Shown here: positions 1 to 5,262 of the stretch, in pieces
Numbering within the stretch: position 1 is the stretch's first letter
Layout: every line of letters begins with the position of its first letter
The notes under the pieces: model-generated
Database searches by the model: none
Seen by the model: only the letters and a program-made list of their open reading frames with translations
Told to the model about the DNA's origin: nothing
Source: CAKTOF01 sp964523945
GTDB lineage: Bacteria > Bacillota > Clostridia > Oscillospirales > Oscillospiraceae
Assembly: GCA_964523945.1 (NCBI GenBank)
Contig: CAZGBU010000125.1
Location: 1 to 5,345 of the forward strand
Direction of reading: 5' to 3'
DNA length: 5,345 bases
Position numbers and translations under genes: made by a program

Positions 1-50
1 GACTGAGAATATGATTTCTCAGCCCATATTTCATCTTTGTCAACGGGTCC
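1..50. other. AT-richer segment at the 5' edge, unrelated to eutB
   Basis: This stretch should encode the residues of EutB just before the IIQDD block. None of the three forward frames gives the family's usual sequence there (PYEED.VTR or similar). The eutB frame has a TGA at 12-14, and its open codons from 15 read FLSPYFIFVNGS, which I do not recognise. Base composition is visibly richer in A and T than the following genes. It could be the end of a mobile element inserted in eutB, a rearrangement breakpoint, or a misassembled contig end. The sequence alone does not decide between these. Confidence 0.55.
3..22. repeat. 7-bp inverted repeat (hairpin) near the window edge
   Basis: CTGAGAA at 3-9 is the exact reverse complement of TTCTCAG at 16-22, leaving a 6-base loop, TATGAT. 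No run of T follows directly, so it does not look like an intrinsic terminator. It lies just outside the point where eutB homology begins, which is why it is noted. A 7-bp stem can arise by chance. Confidence 0.5.
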
Positions 51-1193
51 ATCATTCAGGACGACCTGAACGAACCGATCTATGCATCCTTGCGGAACTG
101 GACCGTTTCGGAACTGCGTGAATACCTGCTGTCCGAGCGCACAACGACCGCCGATATCCGGCGCATCTCGCGCGGTCTGACCTCGGAGATGATCGCTGCC
201 TGTGCAAAGCTGATGAGCAACCTTGACCTGATTTATGCCGCGCGGAAGATCCAGGTGACGGCGCATTGCAACACAACCATTGGTCTGCCAGGCACACTCT
301 CGTGTCGTCTGCAGCCAAATCACACGACAGACGATCCGGACGGTGTGATGGCATCGCTGGTCGAAGGACTCAGCTTTGGCGCCGGCGACGCTGTGCTCGG
401 TTTGAACCCGGTCGACGACTCGGTGGAAAGTGTCACGCGTATCCTGCGCCGGTTTGATGAGATCAAGCAGAAATGGGAAATTCCGACACAGATCTGTGTG
501 CTGGCACATGTGACAACGCAGATGGACGCAATTCGCAAGGGCGCGCCGGCCGATCTGATTTTTCAGTCAATTGCCGGCAGCGAAAAGGGCAATGCGGCGT
601 TCGGCTTCACCGCCGACACCATTGAGGAAGCGCGGCAGCTCGCGCTGCATGAGGGTACAGCTGACAGTCCGAACGTCATGTATTTCGAGACTGGACAGGG
701 CTCTGAGCTCTCGAGTGAAGCGCACAATGGCGCTGATCAGGTCACAATGGAGGCGCGCTGCTATGGCTTCGCGCGTCACTTTCATCCATTTTTGGTGAAT
801 ACCGTCGTCGGCTTTATTGGCCCGGAGTACCTGTATGACTCCAAGCAGGTCATACGCGCAGGTCTGGAGGATCACTTTATGGGCAAGCTCACCGGCGTGC
901 CAATGGGGTGCGACGCCTGCTATACCAATCATATGAAAGCCGACCAGAATGACATTGAAAACCTGGCTGTCCTGCTGACGGCAGCGGGCTGCACCTATTT
1001 CATGGGCATCCCGCACGGTGATGACATCATGCTCAACTATCAGACAACCGGTTTCCACGAGACAGCAGCACTGCGTGAGATCTTTGGCCGGACCGCGATT
1101 GCTCCGTTCCAGCACTGGCTGGAGAAAATGGGGTTTGTAGAAGACGGCCATCTGACGCCGAAGGCCGGCGACGGTTCCAGTCTTCTGGCATAA
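51..1193 (+). CDS. eutB: Ethanolamine ammonia-lyase large subunit EutB, N-terminus missing
   Basis: EutB is the catalytic TIM-barrel subunit of adenosylcobalamin-dependent ethanolamine ammonia-lyase (EC 4.3.1.7). It splits ethanolamine into acetaldehyde and ammonia inside the Eut microcompartment. Recognisable homology starts at IIQDDLNEP (51) and runs without a gap or stop to the TAA at 1191-1193, aligning to about residue 75 onward of the roughly 453-residue E. coli protein. The substrate-binding residues known in E. coli are all present: Arg160 (codon 306-308, in CRLQPN), Gln162 (312-314), Asn193 (405-407, GLNPV), Glu287 (687-689, YFETGQGS) and Asp362 (912-914, MGCDACYTNH). The missing part is about 74 residues at the N-terminus. 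An in-frame TGA lies at 12-14 and there is no ATG or GTG before the conserved block. The only formal start is TTG at 90, which lacks a Shine-Dalgarno site and falls inside conserved sequence, so I do not accept it as native. Identity is certain. Whether the gene is broken in the organism or only in this assembly is open. Confidence 0.96.
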   Translation: MIQDDLNEPIYASLRNWTVSELREYLLSERTTTADIRRISRGLTSEMIAACAKLMSNLDLIYAARKIQVTAHCNTTIGLPGTLSCRLQPNHTTDDPDGVMASLVEGLSFGAGDAVLGLNPVDDSVESVTRILRRFDEIKQKWEIPTQICVLAHVTTQMDAIRKGAPADLIFQSIAGSEKGNAAFGFTADTIEEARQLALHEGTADSPNVMYFETGQGSELSSEAHNGADQVTMEARCYGFARHFHPFLVNTVVGFIGPEYLYDSKQVIRAGLEDHFMGKLTGVPMGCDACYTNHMKADQNDIENLAVLLTAAGCTYFMGIPHGDDIMLNYQTTGFHETAALREIFGRTAIAPFQHWLEKMGFVEDGHLTPKAGDGSSLLA

Positions 1194-1195
1194 AG

Positions 1196-1200
1196 AGGAG
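1196..1200 (+). promoter_or_regulatory. Ribosome binding site of eutC
   Basis: AGGAG lies 9 bases before the ATG at 1210, just after the eutB stop. It supports 1210 as the working start. The same bases also read as Glu-Glu codons in the eutC frame (see finding on the lost start). Confidence 0.7.
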
Positions 1201-1209
1201 CTCAAGCAA

Positions 1210-2088
1210 ATGGTGGCCGACATGCTGCGCGAAATGCAGCAGGGTCAGCCGCAGCCCGCTGCCGAACCGGCCGCGGCACGCGCCACACAACCGGCCCGCG
1301 TTGATGAGCCGGAGGGCGCATTTCTTCCCGATATTACGCAGATCGATCTGCGCAAACAGTATTTGGTCGAACATCCGCAGCAGCCGGAGAAATTTCTCCA
1401 GCTCAAGGCCAGGACGCCTGCAAGGCTCGGCGTCGGGCGGGCCGGTGCACGCTATAAGACCATCACACAGCTGCGCATGCGTGCCGACCACGCAGCCGCA
1501 CAGGACAGCGTGTTTTCCGAGATCCCGGAATCGTTCTGGAAAGAAAATGGCCTGCACTATGTCAAGAGCATGTGCCATGACAAAGACGAATATCTGACCC
1601 GACCTGACCTTGGGCGACGGTTTGATGAGGAGCAGCAGGCCGTGATCCGTCAGGTGTGCGGCTTAAAGCCGCGCGTTCTGATTGTGATTGGAGACGAGCT
1701 CTCCTCCGCTGCAATCGAGGCAAATGCCATTGACTGCGCCCAGGCCATCGAACAGGGACTGAAAAGCCATGGCATTACTGTCGGGCCGAAGCTGTTCGTC
1801 CACTACTGCCGCGTTGGCGCATCTGACGCCATCGGTGCAATTACCGAGGCGGAGCTGGTCTGCCTGCTTGTCGGCGAGCGGCCGGGTCTTGTTACAGCGG
1901 AGAGCATGTCCGCCTATATCACCTATCAGCCGCGGCCCGGCGTGCCGGAATCAAAGCGTACGGTTGTCTCCAACATCCACGCACAGGGAACGCCTGCCGT
2001 TGAGGCCGGTGCGCACATCGCAGATCTTCTGATGCTGATTCTCGAGCGAAAAGCATCCGGCGTAGAGCTTCGGGAGGCGATCGGATGA
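1210..2088 (+). CDS. eutC: Ethanolamine ammonia-lyase small subunit EutC
   Basis: EutC is the small subunit that pairs with EutB and helps form the adenosylcobalamin-binding site. The 292-residue length matches the family (295 in E. coli). Residues 1-11 form a short amphipathic helix (MVADMLREMQQ). A Pro/Ala-rich linker follows to about 45, the usual shape of a microcompartment targeting tail. Family blocks then follow in order: GVGRAG (74-79), RADHAAAQDSVF (91-102), YLTRPDLGRRF (128-138), GDELSS (161-166), FVHYCRV (196-202), LVGERPGL (220-227) and SNIHAQGTPAVEAGAHIADL (254-273). One oddity is Glu163, where the family usually has Gly (DGLS becomes DELS). ATG 1210 has a good ribosome site, but codons just upstream (KEELKQ) resemble the normal EutC N-terminus. 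The gene begins 16 bases after eutB and overlaps eutL by 4 bases. Confidence 0.96.
   Translation: MVADMLREMQQGQPQPAAEPAAARATQPARVDEPEGAFLPDITQIDLRKQYLVEHPQQPEKFLQLKARTPARLGVGRAGARYKTITQLRMRADHAAAQDSVFSEIPESFWKENGLHYVKSMCHDKDEYLTRPDLGRRFDEEQQAVIRQVCGLKPRVLIVIGDELSSAAIEANAIDCAQAIEQGLKSHGITVGPKLFVHYCRVGASDAIGAITEAELVCLLVGERPGLVTAESMSAYITYQPRPGVPESKRTVVSNIHAQGTPAVEAGAHIADLLMLILERKASGVELREAIG
2072..2077 (+). promoter_or_regulatory. Ribosome binding site of eutL, inside eutC
   Basis: GGGAGG lies 7 bases before the ATG at 2085, within the last codons of eutC. It fixes the eutL start at the 4-base ATGA overlap. Confidence 0.75.
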
Positions 2089-2747
2089 CAGGAGATCTGA
2101 TTCCAGTCCAGGTGCTGGGTGTACAGATGATTGCCAACTGCGCCCCGGCCCTGGCCGCAGAGCTTGGGCTGGACGGCAGCCGCCGTTCCATTGGACTGAT
2201 TTCTACCGACTGCGACGATGCGACGTATCTGGCGCTTGACGAAGCGACCAAGGTCTCGGATGTAGACGTTGTCTATGCAAAGAGCCTGTACGCCGGCGCA
2301 GCCAATGCCTCAACCCGACTGGCCGGCGAAGTCATTGGTGTAATTGCCGGACCGAGTCCGTCCGAAGTCACCAGCGGACTGGAAGCTGCACTGCGTTTTT
2401 TGGACAGCGGCGTCGGCTTCCGCACCGCTTGTGACGAGGGTGATATCGTCTATCTGGCCCACTGCGTCTCGAGCACCGGGACATTTCTGTCCCAGCAGGC
2501 CGGTGTCCGGCCTGGCGAGGCGCTCGCGTATCTAATCGCCCCGCCGGTGGAGGCGTTGTATGCGCTCGACGCTGCAATGAAAGCGGCAGATGTCGAGATG
2601 CGAACATTTTTCGCGCCGCCGAGCGAAACAAACTTTGCCGGCGGCCTGCTGAGCGGGTCGCAGTCGGCCTGCATGGCGGCATGTGATGCATTTGCGCAGG
2701 CCGTCCGTGCGGTGGCTGACAATCCGCAGCGCTTTGGAGGTGCATGA
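2085..2747 (+). CDS. eutL: Microcompartment shell protein EutL (tandem BMC domain, trimer)
   Basis: EutL is a shell protein with two circularly permuted BMC domains. It assembles as a trimer (pseudohexamer) whose central pore is thought to gate larger molecules. The 220 residues match the family length (219 in E. coli). Diagnostic stretches are GLISTDCDDATYLALDEATK (37-56), YAKSLYAGAANAS (64-76), AGEVIGVIAGPSPSEV (80-95), VYLAHCVSSTGTFLS (second domain), YLIAPPVEALYALDAAMKAADV, and the C-terminal PPSETNFAGGLLSGSQSACMAACDAF. Acidic residues Asp44, Asp45 and Glu82 sit where clostridial EutL carries the acids reported to bind ethanolamine at small pores; that assignment is from memory. The start overlaps the eutC stop (ATGA) and has its own strong ribosome site, so translation is probably coupled. 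The stop is 1 base before the eutE start. Confidence 0.97.
   Translation: MTGDLIPVQVLGVQMIANCAPALAAELGLDGSRRSIGLISTDCDDATYLALDEATKVSDVDVVYAKSLYAGAANASTRLAGEVIGVIAGPSPSEVTSGLEAALRFLDSGVGFRTACDEGDIVYLAHCVSSTGTFLSQQAGVRPGEALAYLIAPPVEALYALDAAMKAADVEMRTFFAPPSETNFAGGLLSGSQSACMAACDAFAQAVRAVADNPQRFGGA
2736..2740 (+). promoter_or_regulatory. Ribosome binding site of eutE, inside eutL
   Basis: GGAGG lies 8 bases before the ATG at 2749. It decides the eutE start at 2749 against an upstream in-frame ATG at 2683, which would overlap eutL by 65 bases and lacks family similarity. Confidence 0.75.
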
Positions 2748-2748
2748 G

Positions 2749-4221
2749 ATGGAGTATGATAAGGATCTGCGATCGCGCCAGGAGGTGCGGCGCCTTGCTT
2801 TGCAGGCACAGAAGGCGCAGGAGGCGCTCGCCAGCTTTTCACAGGAACAGCTTGACCGAATCTGTGAAGCGGTGGCCAGCGCTGGCGAACAGGCTGCGGC
2901 AGAACTGGGACGGATGGCCTGCGAGGAGACGGGCTTCGGCAACCCGGAGGACAAACGAATCAAGAATCGCTTTGCCAGCATCGGGGTAATGGACGCCATG
3001 CGTGGAATGAAGACCGTCGGGATTCTGGCGGAGGATCCATCACACAAAACGATCGACATCGGCGTTCCGGTCGGCGTGATTGCCGGTATCGTGCCGTCGA
3101 CCAACCCGACCTCGTCAGTGCTTTACAAAGCGCTCATTGCGCTCAAAAGCGGGAATGCGATTGTCTTTTCCCCACACCCAAATGCACGCAGATGCACCAT
3201 GCGCGCAACAGAAATTGTGATGCAGGCAGCCGCGCGTGCCGGTTGTCCGGATGGTGCAGTTGCCTGTATCTCCGAACCGACGATGGACGCGATCGACGAA
3301 CTTCTGCACCATCCGGCTGTCCGCCTGATTCTGGCAACCGGCGGTGCGGCAATGGTGCGGGCAGCCTACTCCTCCGGCAAGCCGGCCATCGGCGTCGGCG
3401 CCGGCAACGGGCCGGCTTATATCCACGCCAGTGCGGACGTTCCAGCCGCCATCCGGCAGATCATCGAGTCGAAAACCTTTGACAACGGCACGATCTGCGC
3501 TTCCGAGCAGAGCATCGTGATTGTGCAGGCACTCGAACCGGCCGTCAAGCGCGCGCTCGAGGCGCAGCGGGCCTACCTGCTCTCGGATCAGGAATCCAAA
3601 CAGCTCGCCGGCTTCATCCTGCGCGCCAACGGGACAATGAATCCCGCAATTGTCGGCAAGACAGCGCATGCCATCGCGCAGCTGGCCGGACTTTCGGGCG
3701 TCCCGCAGACGGCAAGCGTGCTCATTGCACACGAAACCAGTGTCGGAGACAAATTCCCCTACTCTCACGAGAAACTCTGCCCGATTCTGGCGCTCTATGT
3801 CGAGCCGGACGAAGCGGCCGCACTGCGCCGCTGCGTGGAAATCCTCCGGTTTGAGGGCAGCGGGCACACATTTGTCATCCACGCGGAGGACAAAGAGGTG
3901 GTCCAGAAATTTGCCGCGGCGGTACCTGTTTCGCGTGTGCTGGTCAACACCCCTGGTTCACTCGGCGGCGTTGGTGCAACAACCGGTCTGTTCCCCGCGC
4001 TGACGCTGGGGTGCGGCGCGGTTGGCGGCAGCTCATCGTCAAACAATATTGGCCCGCTTGATCTGATCAACATCCGGCGCGTGGCCTGGGGCATCCGGGA
4101 TAGCCGTGCGTACGCCGGGCATACTAATGCCGCAACAAACAACGACACCTGCACACACGCAGAATTTTCCGATGAGATGATCCGGCTGCTGGCCGAACAG
4201 ATCATTCAAAAACTCAGTTAA
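2749..4221 (+). CDS. eutE: CoA-acylating acetaldehyde dehydrogenase EutE (clostridial Ald type)
   Basis: EutE oxidises acetaldehyde with NAD+ and CoA to acetyl-CoA (EC 1.2.1.10) inside the microcompartment. It takes the product of EutBC and supplies EutD. The 490-residue protein belongs to the aldehyde dehydrogenase superfamily. The Rossmann region reads VPVGVIAGIVPSTNPTSSVL, followed by KALIALKSGNAIVFSPHPNA. ATGGAAMV and GVGAGNGPAYI come next. The catalytic thiol is Cys250 (codon 3496-3498) in FDNGTICASEQS, and FEGSGHTFVIH lies toward the end. The start (DKDLRSRQEVRRLALQAQ) resembles clostridial Ald and the aldehyde half of AdhE rather than enterobacterial EutE, and no N-terminal targeting helix is seen. 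Instead, a Thr/Asn-rich linker (about 457-472) leads into a final amphipathic helix (FSDEMIRLLAEQIIQKLS, 473-490) that looks like a C-terminal targeting peptide. There is no alcohol dehydrogenase domain, so it is not AdhE. Start 2749 is chosen for its GGAGG site and 1-base gap from eutL. Confidence 0.95.
   Translation: MEYDKDLRSRQEVRRLALQAQKAQEALASFSQEQLDRICEAVASAGEQAAAELGRMACEETGFGNPEDKRIKNRFASIGVMDAMRGMKTVGILAEDPSHKTIDIGVPVGVIAGIVPSTNPTSSVLYKALIALKSGNAIVFSPHPNARRCTMRATEIVMQAAARAGCPDGAVACISEPTMDAIDELLHHPAVRLILATGGAAMVRAAYSSGKPAIGVGAGNGPAYIHASADVPAAIRQIIESKTFDNGTICASEQSIVIVQALEPAVKRALEAQRAYLLSDQESKQLAGFILRANGTMNPAIVGKTAHAIAQLAGLSGVPQTASVLIAHETSVGDKFPYSHEKLCPILALYVEPDEAAALRRCVEILRFEGSGHTFVIHAEDKEVVQKFAAAVPVSRVLVNTPGSLGGVGATTGLFPALTLGCGAVGGSSSSNNIGPLDLINIRRVAWGIRDSRAYAGHTNAATNNDTCTHAEFSDEMIRLLAEQIIQKLS
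3379..3418. repeat. 9-bp inverted repeat within eutE
   Basis: AAGCCGGCC (3379-3387) is the exact reverse complement of GGCCGGCTT (3410-3418), with a 22-base spacer. It lies within codons for the conserved KPAIGVGAGNGPAY stretch. Ala, Gly and Pro codons in GC-rich DNA make GCCGGC common here, so chance is the likeliest explanation. Confidence 0.4.
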
Positions 4222-4225
4222 GGAG
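4221..4225 (+). promoter_or_regulatory. Ribosome binding site of eutM
   Basis: AGGAG, beginning on the last base of the eutE stop codon, lies 8 bases before the ATG at 4234. A strong site suits a shell protein needed in many copies. Confidence 0.75.
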
Positions 4226-4233
4226 CGTTTATC

Positions 4234-4536
4234 ATGACAAACACAAATGCACTTGGTATGGTGGAAACCCGCGGTCTGGTCGGTGCGATTGAGGCAGCCG
4301 ACGCAATGGTAAAGGCCGCCAACGTCCAGCTTGTCGGTAAGGAACAGGTCGGCGGCGGACTGGTGACCGTGATGGTGCGCGGCGACGTCGGCGCTGTCAA
4401 ATCCGCCACAGACGCTGGCGCGGCCGCGGCGGAGAAAGTCGGCGAGCTACTGTCCGTCCATGTGATCCCGCGTCCTCATGGCGAAGTCGACGTCATTCTG
4501 GCCCACGGCCGGGATATCCCGGAAAGTGGGATGTAA
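4234..4536 (+). CDS. eutM: Microcompartment shell protein EutM (single BMC domain, hexamer)
   Basis: EutM is the main hexameric tile of the Eut shell facets; its narrow central pore admits small polar metabolites. The 100-residue protein is a textbook BMC-H domain. It has the N-terminal block ALGMVETRGLVGAIEAADAM (6-25) and the conserved hexamer-edge lysine (Lys27 in MVKAAN). The pore loop is GKEQVGGG (35-42), followed by VMVRGDVGAV and the T-D-A-G-A4 helix. The PRPH motif lies at 79-82. After the usual end of the domain there are about 10 extra polar residues (HGRDIPESGM), a common and variable tail. eutM sits between eutE and eutT. Its TAA is directly followed by the eutT ATG. It is the only hexameric shell gene in the window, so eutN, eutS or eutK, if present, lie outside. 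Confidence 0.97.
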   Translation: MTNTNALGMVETRGLVGAIEAADAMVKAANVQLVGKEQVGGGLVTVMVRGDVGAVKSATDAGAAAAEKVGELLSVHVIPRPHGEVDVILAHGRDIPESGM

Positions 4537-5262
4537 ATGGCGCTTCTGACCGAGCGCGACGTGCAGGCCAACCTGCGCGTACGCGATGGACAGCGCGTGC
4601 TGTATTTGGCAAAGGGCGATCACCTCTCACCGTCTGCGCGCAGCTGGCTCGAACACGAACGCATCCCGATCGTTGTCGGCGAAAAGAGCGGCGCGCCGGA
4701 CGGCGCGCGTACCTACCGGTCGCTCTTCGGCGCAGTGCTGCACGAAAAGCCCGAGCATATGACCCATCTGCGCAGCGATGTTCTGGTGTTCAAGGATCAT
4801 CCGCGGATTCGTTTCCGCGGGATGATCGACGCACTCGAGGCAGAGATTCTGCTCTGCCAGCGCACCGCTGACGACGAGCACTTTGCCACGCTGTGCAGTG
4901 AGCTGCAGCAGATACTGGACTTTGTCCGCGGTCTGATTCCGTGCGACGTGCTGGACAAGCCGCTTGGCGAGGTCAACCTTTGCGGTCTGGATGAAACAGC
5001 GCTGCGTGAGCAGAGCCATCATCCGGAGAAATACTTTGATCAGCCGCATTTTATGCCGGATTACCACGACTCACGTACACTGCTCGTACTCAACCGTGTG
5101 CGTACTGTGGTACGGCAGACAGAGCTGGCTGCCTATGCGGCGTTCCGGGACGAGAACGGCGCTGTAACCCGAAATGACCCGATTCTGGGGCTGAATCGTC
5201 TGTCGAGCCTGTGCTGGATCCAGACGTGCAAGCTGAAAGCGGGGCGGTATTCTCATGACTGA
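4537..5262 (+). CDS. eutT: ATP:corrinoid adenosyltransferase EutT, Firmicutes type without Cys cluster
   Basis: EutT transfers the adenosyl group of ATP to cob(I)alamin, making the adenosylcobalamin that EutBC needs. The 241 residues show an N-terminal part (1-48) with LSPSARSWLEHERIPIVV, much like the start of other EutT proteins. Then come KPEHMTHLRSDVLVFKDHPR (71-90), FRGMIDALEAEI (93-104) and PLGEVNLCGLDE (142-153). HHPEKYF.QPHFMPDYHDS follows, then LNRVRTVVRQTELAAYAAF (185-203), the conserved helix of the PduO/EutT family, and LNRLSSL (219-225). The enterobacterial HX11CCX2C metal site, expected just before KPEHMTHL, is absent. Residues 48-70 have no Cys. Family knowledge places such proteins in the metal-independent Firmicutes class described from Listeria. 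Only a weak ribosome site precedes ATG 4537, which abuts the eutM stop (ATGTAAATG), so coupling to eutM is likely. It overlaps eutD by 8 bases. Confidence 0.93.
   Translation: MALLTERDVQANLRVRDGQRVLYLAKGDHLSPSARSWLEHERIPIVVGEKSGAPDGARTYRSLFGAVLHEKPEHMTHLRSDVLVFKDHPRIRFRGMIDALEAEILLCQRTADDEHFATLCSELQQILDFVRGLIPCDVLDKPLGEVNLCGLDETALREQSHHPEKYFDQPHFMPDYHDSRTLLVLNRVRTVVRQTELAAYAAFRDENGAVTRNDPILGLNRLSSLCWIQTCKLKAGRYSHD
4691..4708. repeat. Strong GC hairpin inside eutT
   Basis: GCGCGCC (4691-4697) and GGCGCGC (4702-4708) form a perfect 7-bp all-GC stem with a GGAC loop. It lies about 150 bases into eutT in the poorly conserved segment (AGAPDGAR region, residues 52-58) between the N-terminal part and KPEHMTHL. 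It could slow ribosomes or be a by-product of GC-rich codons. Confidence 0.45.

Noticed and set aside
3..22. Hairpin as an intrinsic terminator
   Set aside because: The stem is only 7 bp and not GC-rich, and it is followed by CCCATATTT rather than a T run.
90..1193. TTG at 90 as the true eutB start, giving a 367-residue protein
   Set aside because: It has no ribosome site, sits inside a conserved stretch (IIQDDLNEPIYASLRNW continues upstream to 51), and would give a protein far shorter than the family.
567..1223. Long minus-strand open frames, such as 567-1223 and 3115-3882
   Set aside because: They lie wholly or almost wholly opposite well-recognised eut genes, show no family motifs, and are the expected shadows of GC-rich coding sequence.
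2683..2748. Upstream in-frame ATG at 2683 for eutE
   Set aside because: The 22 extra residues do not look like the Ald family and would come from out-of-frame reading of eutL. The ATG at 2749 has a GGAGG site at the right distance.
3379..3418. 9-bp inverted repeat in eutE as a regulatory structure
   Set aside because: It encodes strongly conserved Gly/Ala/Pro-rich protein sequence in GC-rich DNA where GCCGGC recurs often, so chance explains it well.
2749..4221. The dehydrogenase as a bifunctional AdhE
   Set aside because: It resembles the aldehyde half of AdhE but stops at 490 residues with no iron-type alcohol dehydrogenase domain. Its location among eut genes fits EutE.
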